A stretch of 64,000 bases of DNA from assembly GCF_026914185.1 (NCBI RefSeq), contig NC_070565.1, positions 2,046,001-2,110,000 of the forward strand, written 5' to 3'. Positions 20,027-30,756 of the stretch are shown in pieces. How positions within the stretch are numbered: position 1 is the stretch's first letter; each line of letters begins with the position of its first letter. Position numbers and translations under genes: made by a program. The stretch is from Puccinia triticina (taxonomy: Eukaryota; Basidiomycota; Pucciniomycetes; Pucciniales; Pucciniaceae). Below the pieces are notes generated by a model. The model made no database searches. It saw nothing but the letters and a program-made list of their open reading frames with translations, and was not told where the DNA came from.

Positions 20027-20973
20027 TGTGAGCCTGAGTCTCTATAGTGACGTCAGGACACAAGAAAATGGGGGGCAATATTTGAATTTCTCTGGATAAA
20101 GAATATACAAATATAAGAGAGAGAGAGAAAGAGAGAAAGAGAGAAAGAGACTGAGCAGGTTCAAGATTAAGCAGATATTCAAGATTATTCTGGTGGGAAT
20201 GCACGTCCACTGGCAATGCTACCTCTTTAGAAGAGTGCTGCCAAGCTGTGCAAGAGAGTGCAACAGCCTCCTCTCACCAAAGAAACGTGGAGGGCTTCTG
20301 GATTAGACAAGTTTAATCCAGCCACAATTTTTTAGCTTCCTTCTGGATAGTCAAGTTTCTTTAAAGGGAAACCTATGTGATTTGTTTCTTACAAAAACCA
20401 CAGAAAAGGAATGATGTTAAAGCAGGTGCAGACCTGTGATCAAGGATGAGGCAAAGGCCAGCAAAAGAAGAGCAAATCAAGCAGACACAGAGTTATACCT
20501 CTGATATCAACAAGGTTCAGTGAAAGAGGTTACTTACTGTCAATATCCTAGGTGCCTGTGACGGTAGGTATACTGAGAGCGTGGTAATCTCTTTGGTGGT
20601 GATCCTGGGGTTATCTGGGGTGTGGTTCTGGTGTGCTGAAGTCTGTGGATCCTCCAGCTGCATGGGGGATCCTGACTTCGAAAATTTTCAAAGTTGGATG
20701 ACATAATCACACATGTACATGTGGTTTGGAGCGCTCAGGCGCGACTACACGGCGCTGCTGCGCATGTGTGTCACAAACCACAAACTCTATGAAGGAGTAG
20801 AGATATTGGAAAGTGATCAGTGAACACTAGGGTCAAAATTGCATGGAAAATCAGAATCTGAAGTCAAAACAACCTCATGTCTTAAGGTTAAAAATATATG
20901 AGCACATTTAGGTATAAAATGGAGATAAAAGCTAGGCAGTTTTAGGTCAACTGTGTTGACTCTAAGGCTGACA
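20027..20973 (-). mobile_element. Solo LTR of the Ty3-A family
   Basis: A 947-bp LTR with TGTCAGCC..CTCACA ends (minus sense), most like the copy at 1735. It is flanked on both sides by AACAG (20022-20026 and 20974-20978), a perfect 5-bp target duplication. No internal domain remains, so it is a solo LTR left by LTR-LTR recombination. It sits inside copia-2 between R-K-A-V and V-G-S-L-M; removing it with one AACAG restores the frame there. Confidence 0.95.
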
Positions 20974-21645
20974 AACAGCCTTCCGGTATCTTTGGTTTCG
21001 TTGAGTGAATAGTCTTGATTCTTCATCCAATGATTTTGTAAGCTTGATGTTGTATTCAAAAGGGGTAGATGCGGGGCAACAGTTGCTCATATCAAATTTT
21101 TTGAGCAAATTCTGAATCATGCCTTTTTGATGTAGAGCGTAGTTCCCTTGAGTGTATTGTTTGATTTTAATTCCTATGGCAAAGCAATACATAGGTCTTC
21201 CATGGCCCATTTCTTCTTGATTTCATCTTTGACCAGCGAAATATCATCACCGGTGATGATCATGTGGTCAACATGTAGGTAGAGAATGCTGATTTTTCCG
21301 TCTTGATTACAAAAGAATACACATAAATCTGCTTCTGTCTTCGAGAATCCAATTTCCTCGAGATTTTTTTTGACCTCCAGGTGCCATATACAAGCTGACT
21401 GTTTGAGGCCATAGATTGATTTGTGTAATTTCCATACAACATCCTTCTTGTCTATACCAAAAACTTCTGGTTGTTTGAGGTAGATCTCCTCATCAAGTTC
21501 ACTGTTGAGGAACGCGGCGACAGCATCCATTCGCTCAATGATCCAATTGTTCCTTGCGGCCAACGCAATAATCAAACGCAGAGAGGAGGGTTTCCTGGTG
21601 GGTGAAAAGGTTTGTTTGTAGTCAATGCCTTCCTCCTGGGTTTAT
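20974..21645 (-). pseudogene. copia-2: reverse transcriptase
   Basis: The minus strand encodes E-G-I-D-Y-K-Q-T-F-S-P-T, M-D-A-V-A-A-F-L-N-S-E-L-D-E-E-I-Y-L, K-S-I-Y-G-L-K-Q-S and the region of the catalytic box, which reads L-H-V-D-H-M-I-I instead of the copia consensus Y-V-D-D: both the tyrosine and the second aspartate are changed, so the enzyme is dead. A frame change follows near 21190. The 5' side ends abruptly at about 21645 in unrelated sequence, so integrase and gag are missing. Confidence 0.88.
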
Positions 21646-21649
21646 ATTT

Positions 21650-22265
21650 TGACTAGAGGCCAAGGCAGCTTCGCCGCTGCAAACCCATGGTTCAGCTGGT
21701 CCCCCTGTCTTAAATCCCTCCTCCAATACACTGTGGATCAAGGTAATATCAGCAAGATACAAGGCATAAAAATGTCAAAATAGTACTTTACCAGGATCAT
21801 ATAAACACATATTATATCCTCTACAAACTGTCCACAGCACACCCTGACAATTCAAACCAAAAATGGCAGCAAATCTAAGGTTTCTACCAGCACACCTATC
21901 CTCAGGAAACCTGGTTACTCACAAAACATCTGGGGCTTGGCCAAAATTGCTTCTGAATCACCATATCCATTCAAATGAGTGTGAAAAACATTCTAAGTTC
22001 CAAGTTGCATTGTTTTTTGCCTTCTTGTGTCAAATTTGAATATTCAAGGTGCTCAAATTTTTATTTCAATGTGTTAATCTTGAAAACAACACCTTCTTAA
22101 TTCCCCCCAAAAAAATTCTACATATTATACTCATGAAGTCAATTCCCAGTTATAATCCAGTTGAAATGAAGTGAACTATGATTTCAAGTCAAAAATTATT
22201 TTGGGTCTTTTGTTGTGTAATCTATGCCACCAAACTAATTTATGTATGATTTGAAAGTTCCTTAG
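21650..22265. other. AT-rich interval without supported genes
   Basis: No long frame, RNA gene or clear repeat recognised. It lies between the truncated copia-2 element and the 3' end of the RRM gene and may hold its 3' untranslated region. Confidence 0.35.
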
Positions 22266-22267
22266 GA

Positions 22268-23281
22268 GAAGCTCACTTCAACTCCAGTAGAACCTGAGCC
22301 ATCTTCATGACACTTTTTCCCCGGGATCGGCATCCCATGTAACAGCTGGACAAAGCGCAAGGCATTGGCACAACACGCCAACCTGGAACACACCCGTTAC
22401 CACAGGAGTAAATGTCTAGCAAGCTGGGCAATTGGAACCAGGTGTCCTGTCTTACCTGAAAAATTGAACGCCCGCCTCAACTCGCACCAGATCTGACGGC
22501 TTCATCATCCCAATTGCGCAAGAGTCAAGCCTGGAAAACAAAAAAGTGAGACTACAAAAAAAAGAAAAAAGTGTTTGCTGATGATCAACAAACGGAGGCG
22601 ATTGGCGTGGTCCCAAACAGAGCCTTGACGTCTTCCTTGCCCGAATGGAAGGGCAAGTTGGAGAGATATAATTTTGCGCTTGTGGGGTTGGCAAGACTGG
22701 CAAGCATGCCCCTCAAGCTTTTGCGCTGTGCCCGGGATATATTGGTCAGTCAAAACTCCCAAAACAAGCCTCTGGTTTTTTTTTTTGGCAGGGGCAAAGG
22801 ACGTCACGTACGGCATAGCTCACCTGGTATCCATGCACTCTCAACCCTTTGATGCAACAGGTAAACGCCTTGGCTGAGTTCCATAAACAGAAGCCAAACC
22901 CTAAAAACCGTCAATACACAAATAGATGAGTTATGTACCTAAGCACAGGAAGGAGGCAGGGCACAGTTTTGGCACAAAGAATCCGCAAGATGTGGGGACA
23001 AGTTTATGTACCTTTACAGGCGCCCAAGGAAGCTTGATCTTCCTCTTCAAGCATCACCTTAACGCTGAGGATCCTGAAGTTCTCATTCTCAGAATACTCA
23101 TCTCCCTTGTTGTTGCTGTTGTTGTTGGGGGACGAGACTCTGCCTCTGGGACCGGCAAGCAGCTCTTTGGGCGGGCTGTGGTCGGAGGAGTGAGCCGGGT
23201 CCAGGGTGAGCAGCTTGGACTGATGGTGGTCCAGTGCTGCTGCTGACAATGCTATATTGAACACGTCTGCAGGTCCACCTG
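22268..23281 (-). CDS. Probable RRM-domain RNA-binding protein, host gene (exons partly resolved)
   Basis: Minus-strand exons with splice signals: an upstream exon at about 23281-23021 after CCCCAG (Ser/Asn-rich, no domain); a segment at about 22735-22600 encoding S-A-K-L-Y-L-S-N-L-P-F, an RNP2-like RRM strand, and K-A-L-F-G-T-T; a small exon 22535-22464 bounded by TTTTCCAG and GTAAGA; and a last exon from 22384 after TGTTCCAG encoding C-A-N-A-L-R-F-V-Q-L-L-H-G-M-P-I-P-G-K-K, like the second RRM helix and last strand, ending at a stop near 22270. The phase between the second and third segments does not close cleanly with the donors I can see, so either an exon boundary is wrong or the gene is damaged. 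Role in RNA binding is inferred from the domain only. Confidence 0.45.
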
Positions 23282-23299
23282 GGGCAAGCATAATGAGTG

Positions 23300-23860
23300 G
23301 GATTATTTTGGGTTTTTTACAAATCCTGGTGTTAGCAAAGTATATTTTTAGGTATTTATGATAAAAAATTGAAGATTAAGAAAATAGGAGGGTTCATGTA
23401 CTACTCATTTTGAAAGTGTTAGTGAAACCTTGTTAAAACCATTTGTTGCTTAGCTTGAGAAACTGTTTATCCCTTCCCCCAACAAGATGATCAAAAGGGG
23501 GCCTAGAAATTTCTGGACACAGAACAGAACAGGATAAGATGAGATAACATTGGAGATAGACTGGATGGTGAAATGGACTGCTCAAAGGGACAGGTAACAT
23601 GACAGGACAAGATAAGCAGGATGTAATTACAAGATCTACTTTAGACAGTGAGCAGAATAGACTATTTGAATTCTAACAGAAACTTCATGGGCAAGTGGCT
23701 AATTTATGTGCCCATGAATACCTCATTAGCAAATATTTCTGGTAAATAGGTACAAATTTCACCACTTGCAGGCACCGGGCAAGAAGGTTTTTGGTCTGGG
23801 GTTTCCTTTGAGTTAAACTGATTTTTGACACAGGTGTATAGGGTAGTGGTTGAGCCCTAA
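23300..23860. other. Interval without supported genes
   Basis: AT- and purine-rich, with loosely repeated GACAGGA/GATAAGA words. It could be the interior of the Helitron whose 3' end is at 23892, but no open frame supports this. Confidence 0.3.
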
Positions 23861-23867
23861 GAGTACA

Positions 23868-23892
23868 GCGGCGCAGCCGCCTTGATCTCTAG
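23868..23892 (+). mobile_element. Helitron-like 3' terminus, copy 1
   Basis: A GCGGC-GCA-GCCGC hairpin (23868-23880) is followed by CTTGATCT and then CTAG, with T as the next base. Hairpin plus roughly ten bases plus CTRR followed by T is the hallmark of Helitron 3' ends. A second copy at 37686-37711 shares the hairpin, the CTTGA.CT spacer and CTAGT, and the two sequences diverge immediately afterwards, which marks a true boundary. The 5' TC end was not located. Confidence 0.55.
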
Positions 23893-23895
23893 TAG

Positions 23896-24400
23896 GCTGA
23901 TATTAATACCACAGGCTTGAAGTGTTGATCCCATGCTTATTATCATCGCTTCCAGTCGAAAAAGACCCATAAGTCGCCGTTCATCCATTCTCAGCTGTTG
24001 GCTATTACGTCTTGACATATCAACCCGCATCATATCGTTGGTGAGGTTGTCGACATGGCTTTCAAAGAGTACATTTGCATCTGATGGCGGCGAGTGTACG
24101 CAGATCATTGCGAACATCTGAGTAAGCTGATATCCCGACTGCACCAATCCAGCTTCCGTCATTGCTAAGTCGTAGAGTGAATCATTAGCCAGCAGGCCTT
24201 GTCCATTACAAGCTGCCTGGTAGTTTTCCAAAAGAACTCCATCCACTCTCCTGAAGTCTTCAAATGAAGTGGCTCCTCTGACATGGAGGAGCAAAATACG
24301 AAGATAAAATTTTTCGCCTGCCAGGTATGAAACGGAATATATCCGACCCACCGAGTCGGTCCTGAGTTGAAAGTGGCCTGGGCGGGCGACGCGGCCCCCT
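23896..24400 (-). pseudogene. Helitron helicase fragment
   Basis: The minus-strand frame encodes G-E-K-F-Y-L-R-I-L-L-L-H-V-R-G-A-T-S-F-E-D-F, then C-N-G-Q-G-L-L-A-N-D and S-G-Y-Q-L-T-Q-M-F-A-M-I, the conserved linker between the Rep and PIF1-like helicase regions of Helitron transposases. No Rep endonuclease and no Walker A motif remain. The frame runs out into the hairpin terminus at 23892, so its last 20 or so codons are not helicase. Its orientation is opposite to that terminus, so the two probably belong to different Helitron copies. Confidence 0.8.
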
Positions 24401-24479
24401 GTTTGTCATGTTGATACAAAAGTGAATTTGATGAAAGATTTGTGTTTTTATTAGTCATTCAACCATCAAGCAGTTGAAC

Positions 24480-24765
24480 TTGAGCCGGAGCAGGGAGTCC
24501 TTTGCTATCAGGGAGAAATTCTGGGAGCGGGCTTGTTGACGCCGGCGGCCTTCAGGTTGTTGACCAGCAGGGGACCACGGACATGCATAGTTCGTGCAGC
24601 GCAAGCGGGGTGAAGGTCGACGGCGGCGGTCTGAGATAGATATTCGAAGACACAAAATTCGCCGGGTGGCCGCCGGGCCCCGTTGGTGGATGGACAAGGG
24701 CCGAGAACGAGACCTTTTTGCTCGGCTGCTGGATATTTGTGACTACATGAAACCAACACATCAGA
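24480..24765 (-). other. Unidentified GC-rich open region
   Basis: Three overlapping minus-strand frames of 69-83 codons are open here. The one at 24508-24759 contains L-G-P-C-P-S-T-N-G-A-R-R-P-P-G-E. The composition is coding-like and differs from the AT-rich sequence on either side, but no domain is recognised and no splice structure is compelling. Confidence 0.25.
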
Positions 24766-24876
24766 ATCAGGATACGTATAGATGGTTGGTGTGGGGGATT
24801 GGAGGACAGCTGTGGGACTGAACTTCTCTTTTTGGATGACCAGAAATTAAAGACATCTTGTTCTTGTGAGCGGCCC

Positions 24877-24910
<34 letters not shown>
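24877..24910. repeat. (CAT)n microsatellite
   Basis: Eleven uninterrupted CAT units. On the minus strand this reads as a poly-aspartate run within a 105-codon frame, which is probably incidental. Confidence 0.95.
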
Positions 24911-24989
24911 GAGCCTATGATGATAGCCGGCTGGATTCAAGTACCGGTCCGGGGACAGATCAGCCTGCAGGGACAGGGGACTATAATCA

Positions 24990-25388
24990 TCAGCTGGAGC
25001 GACAAGCTCGGTATTTCTCTTGGGACAGGTGATGGTCAGGAGCTGGCCTCTCGAGCGCGCCCGTCGACGTATCCGGACTCCCATCCGCCTTCCTCCTTGT
25101 CGGCCTCCTGGCCAAGTGGGCCTCCTCAGACTCCAAGGCCCACAGCGGGCGCCGCGGAGTGGCGCTCAGGTCCAGCCAGTTCCATCGCTTCCGCTCCTTG
25201 TACTCCTTCTGCCAGTGACTCTCATGCCCCACCGTCTTCGTCTTCTTCCGCTTCGTGCGCATGCCGATCAGGGTCGAGGAGGATGTCAAGGAGAAAGAGA
25301 ATCTACGTTCTTTTTCACCTGCCCTACGTGTTTCGCGAACGTCAGCTTCAAAGTCATACACATATTTGCTGAATTGAGACAGAGGCAC
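24990..25388 (-). CDS. Hypothetical basic protein, possible host ORF
   Basis: A 132-codon minus-strand frame beginning M-P-L-S-Q-F-S-K-Y-V-Y-D-F-E-A-D. It is Lys/Arg-rich in the middle (R-T-K-R-K-K-T-K-T) with a Trp-containing stretch (K-R-W-N-W-L-D-L), and GC-rich. No family recognised. GTGAAAAAG after GGGCAG at about 25318 could be a splice donor, in which case the frame used here is only partly right. Confidence 0.3.
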   Translation of the reverse strand: MPLSQFSKYVYDFEADVRETRRAGEKERRFSFSLTSSSTLIGMRTKRKKTKTVGHESHWQKEYKERKRWNWLDLSATPRRPLWALESEEAHLARRPTRRKADGSPDTSTGALERPAPDHHLSQEKYRACRSS

Positions 25389-25609
25389 ATACCCTGCTCA
25401 GTTACCTGTAGCGGCGGCGTTTGTTTGATGCCAGTACTGGTATGCATTGTTTCCATGGCAGTGGTATTTTTCGCCATGGCGGTGTTTCGGGCGCTGTTGC
25501 CGTGGCGTTGGCTGTGAACCCAGGAGTAACTCGAACTCAGAGGCCCGCAGGGGCTCGGCTATATAAGTGTCACACGGCGCCTGGTACAGGCAGGCGGGTG
25601 GGCACTTGA

Positions 25610-26690
25610 TGAACGAAAAGAAGTGACGAGAGAAGACTAACAGCGATGGAAAGCTGTGTTCAAGTATCTTCTATATTCTTTGGGAAGGTGCTTTTTGATA
25701 AATGGACTTTAAGCCAGAACACTAGAAGGGCGCAGAGTATCAAAAAACACAAGAAGGCAAATTTAAAGTGCTGAAAACTATAATCTTAATTTGATGGGGA
25801 GAAAGGAAATCATACAACGAGCGGCCGTACATATAGGGACGCGCACACAGGTGGGTATTGCATAAGGTTATGAGTCATTGGAAAAGCATAATGAAACAAT
25901 CAAAGAAACCAGCGGTGCCTGTCGAGTCTAAAGCGCCAATAGTGACGTAACTGCAAGCTGTCCTTGAGCGAGACTGTAGGTGTTGATTAAGGTCATGCGC
26001 CGAGCCGGATGAGACTGGAATCGAGACCTGAAAACGAGATCCCAACGATACCAATGAATCGCGCTAGTCGAGAAATGGGTGTGTGACTAGAACGTTAAAT
26101 GACTCAGATTGCACTAGTCAAGAATTGGGTATTTGACTAGATGCGATGTCTGAGACTGTTTTTGGAAAAGCAATCAAGCGAGGTCGCCGATTGAAGCCCT
26201 TGGGTGAATGGCCGAGAAGGTTAGGTTATTGGCCGAACATCCTTAACAAGTTAAACTTGATGTTTTTATCTAAAGGCTTATCTGTTGTATGACAATAAGG
26301 CCGCAAGCTGGCCAGTCAGGTTCTCCCCCCAGGCGCATCCGTTTTTGCTGTAATTCCAGCTGGCGGTGCGTCTCATGCTCCCCCGCTGCTGCATATGCAT
26401 TTGCACAGCCTGGGGGGTTAAAGAGCTGGCCCCCACTTAGCAGATTTCCACCGCGCTGCTGGGGGCCTTCCTTACATACTGTTTGACCCATCCGGTGAGT
26501 TGGGCAGCAGTATGTGCCTGGGTGCAGCAGCTTTGGCTGGTGTTGGGCTAGGTTGTGTTCTTTGTGGAGGCTTTCCTCAGATGGGGGAAGCCTTTTTTTG
26601 CTTTTTTGTGATCAAAAGATAGGGAAAACCCTTTCTTTGTTATTTTGTGGATAAAAAATACGGGAAACCCTTGAATTTTTTTTCCACAAA
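25610..26690. other. Interval without supported genes
   Basis: Only short unsupported frames. GACTAGA-type words near 26090 and 26138 (GAATTGGGT/AAATGGGTGT with TGACTAGA) form a small imperfect duplication. Nothing else stands out. Confidence 0.35.
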
Positions 26691-26699
26691 ACTCTGGTT

Positions 26700-27360
26700 T
26701 TAATAGACTTGGATATGTTGCCATCCAGAATAATCTTGAGTTTGAATACCCACCGTCCTTTTATTACCTTCCAATTTCGCGGTCAATTGGTCAAGCTGTA
26801 CACTCCTTTTTCCTTCATCCCTTTGATCTCTTTATTGCAAGCCTCAATCCACCGATTTTAAAACTTTGAAAGTTGGATGTCTTTGAATTTCTGAGGCTCA
26901 AACTTGGGACCGGCGACTTCTGTGTTATTACACTGCTTGGAGGGATTGACTCGGTAGGCTCGTTTGGGAAGCTGACTTATTCAAGTGGATCGGCGAATAT
27001 ATTCAGGATGATTGGGGTGATTGATAGGTGGTTTAGGTTGAATAACCTTTATTGAAGTGGGGTTAGATGCCATGACTGGAGGAATTATGTCGGAATGGGA
27101 ATCGGAGTCATCATCTGATTGAGTGGTATCTGGAATATGCTCAGTGATGTTCATTTGTTCTTGAAGGATGTTATTGTCCTCCATTTTGGAAATCTTGGGG
27201 TCAAGGTATCCTTTTTCCGGCAAAAAGGTTTCATCAAAAGCAACCTCATGTGTATTAATGATCCGGTGATTTTTGTAATCAAAGATGAGATAGTTCTTGT
27301 CAAAATCATCAAAACCCACGAGAAATCCCCTTTGAGATGATGGACTAAATTTGTTTTTGT
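26700..27360 (-). pseudogene. Ty1/copia fragment (copia-3): integrase tail to RT start
   Basis: From 27360 leftward the minus strand encodes Y-K-N-K-F-S-P-S-S-Q-R-G-F-L-V-G-F and N-Y-L-I-F-D, the SH3-like region that follows copia integrase, then H-E-V-A-F-D-E-T-F, an acidic serine linker, and after a frame change W-I-E-A-C-N-K-E-I and G-R-W-V-F-K-L-K with a stop, the first RT block. Neither the integrase core nor the RT catalytic box is present. The right edge abuts the dispersed repeat at 27360. Confidence 0.82.
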
Positions 27361-27800
27361 ACCCGTGCGCGAGGTCAGACCAGCGGCTTTTGGTCCAGGG
27401 AAAGACGGGGTTACCACCGGGAGGATCACACGGCCACCCCGTGGATTCCACGGCAGCCTTTTGGCTCCACGTGGACTCCCAGTGATCCCAACGTGAAGGT
27501 CAAGCCCACGGGTGGATCATGGCTCCTTCAAACGTGGACTCCTCAAGGAATCGCCATGATACCCACGCGCGGGTCATGCCTCAGCTTTCACCCGTGGTTT
27601 GATTAGCTAGCCTGGGGCGGAGTGGATAATAATGTAGCAAAATGTGGTACCGCCAGGGTACCACGCGCTGCATTGCAATAGCCATTGTGAAAACATAAAA
27701 AAACATAAAAAAAGAGATAGATTAAAGAAATGAAAAGATAAAAAAAAACACAAATGAAATCAAGAGAAATGATATAGGGGATGTTGGATTGGACAAAACA
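27360..27800. repeat. Dispersed repeat R, copy 1 (about 440 bp)
   Basis: Shares long stretches with 30757-31190: GATCCCAACGTGAAGGTC, a GTGGTTTGATTAGCTA, GTGGTACC..CAGGGTACCAC, CGCTGCATTGCAAT and a right edge at GGATTGGACAAAACAAC. Both copies are followed by different sequence. An A-rich segment with AAAAAGAGATA words precedes the right edge. No coding capacity. Confidence 0.8.
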
Positions 27801-27869
27801 ACCACTGGAGAAATTAGAAGGTGTCTGCTGCCCCAAATTCAAACACTTGATTTGTTGCTGTAGTAGTAG

Positions 27870-27996
27870 GAGAGAGAGGAACGTACGGTGGTGCCGCCGT
27901 TGAGGATGTCCTGGCACAAGACAACAAGCTTGGGGTTGATGGTGATCTCAACGCCGGCCAAGGAGAGGAAGGACTTGGGGCGCAGGCTGGGATTGA
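27870..27996 (-). other. Possible host exon
   Basis: Between an acceptor CAATCCCAG (27997) and a donor GTACGT (about 27880), the minus strand reads R-P-K-S-F-L-S-L-A-G-V-E-I-T-I-N-P-K-L and continues to C-Q-D-I-L-N-G-G-T-T. The composition is clearly protein-like, but the family is not recognised. It could be a downstream exon of the fragment at 28241-28705, although phases do not match simply. Confidence 0.35.
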
Positions 27997-28240
27997 GTTA
28001 ATGCTTGCTCAGCAGCCTATACTCCACCTGCACCTCACACCAAACTGGCTCACCACACCCACAAACACAGCTTCAGCAAGTTCCAAGAGAGAAAGAGGTG
28101 TGGAGGGTCGCATGAGGGGTGTGGAGACTGAAAACAGGACACTAGGTTGGTGACTTTATCCAAAAGCAAAACAGAAACCGTTCCCAGTCAGTTTCTCCGA
28201 TGAGGCCTAAGATTGAGAGGAAAAGGGAGGACAGACCTGA

Positions 28241-28705
28241 GTGGAAGGCTCTCTTGGCGCGGAAGCGCTGGTACAGGCCTTTGTTTATGGTGTTCAAAAT
28301 TGCATATTTCACGGTTTACATAAAATCATACAGCCAATTTTGAACACCATAGTTGGTGTTGCTAGGAGCGAGTCTCTTGAGCTGCTGGGTGAGGAGGGAT
28401 TGCGGCTGGGGCTTGGCCTGGGGGAGCTGGATGTGGAGATGGCAGGGCGCTCTTTTCTGCGGCTTGCTTGGGGCAGGCATGAGTGTGTGGGGGGAGGAGG
28501 AGTGCTGAGTTTCAATGAGCTGGACAGCCATGAGCGTCGCTTTGTCCCACCGGAAGATCCCCAGCGCAACACAATCCAAGATTTGTTGAAGTCCGCGAAG
28601 TCCCTCTGGCCTTGCAAGGGCCGCTTGGGTGGGACAGGGACTTTGTTGAATTCTGGAGGTGTGGAAACCTAACCGGGGGAGCCGTGATGATACTGACAAA
28701 TACAA
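28241..28705 (-). pseudogene. Host exon interrupted by a 66-bp MITE
   Basis: The minus-strand frame includes I-L-D-C-V-A-L-G-I-F-R-W-D-K-A-T-L-M-A and, after a Ser/Pro/Gln-rich stretch, L-K-R-L-A-P-S-N-T-N. The micro-MITE follows, and then N-K-G-L-Y-Q-R-F-R-A-K-R-A-F-H-S up to a donor CAG|GTCTGT at 28240. Removing the MITE plus its 3-bp duplication joins the two parts in frame. With it, a TAA appears. Family not recognised; the Ser/Pro-rich segment is likely a disordered linker. Confidence 0.4.
28286..28351. mobile_element. 66-bp micro-MITE
   Basis: The ends TATGGTGTTCAAAATTG and CAATTTTGAACACCATA are perfect 17-bp inverted repeats around a 32-bp core. It is flanked by GTT on both sides (28283-28285 and 28352-28354). 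Length plus TSD is 69 bp, a multiple of three, but the insert brings an in-frame stop on the gene strand. Confidence 0.85.
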
Positions 28706-28719
28706 TCAACAGCCGGAAG

Positions 28720-29098
28720 CCTTGTCGGTCTCCCCATTGGAATGACAAGGAATCCACAGGGTGTTGGACCGTGGGCTCCTTGTTGTTCTCAACGACGAGG
28801 AATCCACAGGGTGGTGGACTGTGGTTTCCTTGTTTTTGAGAATGACGAGGAACCCACAGGGAAAGTTTCCACTGCTATCCCAGAGGCAGCCGTGGAATCC
28901 TTGTCAGTCCCCCCATTGGACTGACAAGGAAATCACAGGCGGGTGGAGACAACAGGCTTTCCCGTTGTCTCCACCCATTTTCCACAGGAGTGGAGACGAC
29001 AGGGGGAGTAGTGAATTCGATGTGGGTTTCACATATCCAGTGATCCCGTTGTCTCCACAAACCGGCGGGCCAGGAAGCACCTGACCGGTCTGCATATT
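28720..29098. repeat. Degenerate short tandem repeats
   Basis: GAATCCACAGGG-type words recur at about 28749, 28801, 28851 and 28931, and GTTGTCTCCAC / GTGGAGACAAC occur in both orientations at about 28951, 28973 and 29048. This looks like an inverted-repeat structure in GC-rich non-coding DNA. Confidence 0.5.
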
Positions 29099-29111
29099 CC
29101 CCCCTTAAATA

Positions 29112-29450
29112 ATTGTTCCTGCGCGCGCGGGAGACATCCTTCAAGGGTGTGTCACACCCAACCAGCGGCATGCCAAACATGGCAGTTTGGCTGCCATTTA
29201 CAGTTGATCAAATTTGTTCCTCTTGTCAACATTTTTTCATAATCCCCCCAGGACCTAAACCAGGACCTAACCTAAGGGCTGGTTGAGGTGGTTGAGAGGT
29301 GGGATGTTGTTGGATTCCAACTTTGTCAAAATCTGAACTTCAAGTCGTGCGAGGTATGGCAGCCAAACCACCATGTTTGGCAAGTTTGGCATGTCGCTGC
29401 TCTTGTATAAAATACCCTTGAAGGATGTCCCCCGCGCACGTGGGAACAAT
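29112..29450. mobile_element. 339-bp MITE
   Basis: The left end ATTGTTCCTGCGCGCG with GACATCCTTCAAGGGT just inside matches the inverse of ACCCTTGAAGGATGTC..GGGAACAAT at the right, a TIR of about 36 bp. The interior has no coding potential. No convincing TSD was found. Confidence 0.65.
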
Positions 29451-29479
29451 CCTTTGATGAGGGAATCTGCCAACTAACT

Positions 29480-30655
29480 GAGCATCTGCATTGGTGGCTA
29501 AGTTAGCTCAAGCTAAGAAACTTAGCCACATATCTCATCCGCATTGGGTCCGGCTAAGACCCGGCTATCTTAGCAAAAAGCTAGAATCCTGGCTAGCGGC
29601 AGCTAAATCCAGCTGCCGCTAGCTCGTGGCTAGGGAGCTCTTGATCCACCCAGGCTAGCGAAAGCCATCCCCAGTATTCCACAGCCTACACCAAGTATTG
29701 ACGGTACAACACAACCCCCCAACAGAATATGGCAAAACCAAAACCAAAGAAGACCGCTACGAACACCCCCTTAGTGCCACCTGACGAATTGCCAAACGAA
29801 CAACCAGTGGCGAAAAAATGAGAGCTCCAAATTGGCTCCCCAAAGAGAACTTGCAACTCTCAAAGAGCTTGATATATAGGTTTATACACCTTGTTCAGCT
29901 CACGTCTGATACATACAAAGGTTGGATAGTCTCATATTATTGATTAGCAGGACAAATGCGGTTTTCTTGTTCTACTACATACATCTTTTCTCCAAAGTAT
30001 CAGAACCTAGCTTTTACTGGACAAGAGAAGGGAAAGTGCCAGATCAAAGAAATAATGAAATCTCAAAGTTTGCTGGTTAACTTTGACCACAAGTGATACA
30101 CGTTCTCAAACTGCCGTCTGACCAAGTTGTCACTTTCAATGTTCCGATTGAGGGCATTCAAGTTGGTGTATAGCTTTCCAATAGACTTGAAATATAATTA
30201 TCCAAGGACGCGAGAAGACCTGGCTATTAAAATCACAAGATTGATTGAGCCAAAAAGTTAAGAATTTAGATGGCACATTACCTCTGATATTTTGGCAATC
30301 AATTTGAGTCTCTGGCTGTCGAAGTGGCTATGGTCCTCAACGTAATGACTTTGATGTCCTTGGCCGACTGCCGTCCACAGTTGATGTGATTTTGGAAGTC
30401 CAGCTGGTTGATGTCCAACGGGTCTTCTTCCATGGCGTCTACCGATGTGGTTGGTTGGTCTAGCTGGCAGCTACCAGCCGCTACTGATGCGCTTGCACTG
30501 GCTAAGGGAAAGCTTCCCCACTTTTTTTTTTTCTTTTTAAAGTGCTAGCCAGCAGGTAGCTTCAACTGGTGAGGTTGCAGGGGTCTGGCTAGTGCTAGCC
30601 GGGTATTGGGTTACTAAGTTATTTTGAGCTAACTTAGCCACCGATGCGGATGCTC
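29480..30655. mobile_element. 1.18-kb TIR element, deletion derivative
   Basis: The left end GAGCATCTGCATTGGTGGCT continues AAGTTAGCTCAA and is mirrored at the right by TTGAGCTAACTTAGCCACCG ATGCGGATGCTC (given in two parts). Subterminal GCTAGC/TAGCCAG words are frequent at both ends. A small ORF at 29729 may be what is left of a transposon gene. The TSD is unclear: flanks are AACT and TTGT. The terminal sequence recalls PIF/Harbinger-like ends, but this is not proven. Confidence 0.65.
29729..29821 (+). CDS. 30-aa Lys/Pro-rich ORF within the TIR element
   Basis: ATG at 29729 to TGA at 29819 encodes M-A-K-P-K-P-K-K-T-A-T-N-T and an acidic-proline tail ending V-A-K-K. It is short, but its composition is typical of the N-terminus of a fungal DNA-binding or transposase protein. 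Because the element has inverted ends and no other frame, this is probably the surviving first exon of a deleted transposase gene. Confidence 0.3.
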   Translation: MAKPKPKKTATNTPLVPPDELPNEQPVAKK

Positions 30656-30756
30656 TTGTGCCAGGAAGCACCCCCGCCATGTACATACACCCGGGGAGTC
30701 CATCCACGGGGAAATCACGCGGATTCCACAAGGACTCCACGTGGTAGCTGCGCACA

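Noticed and set aside
24767..25084. A poly-aspartate protein on the minus strand across the CAT repeat
   Set aside because: The run is simply the microsatellite; flanking codons show no conserved pattern.
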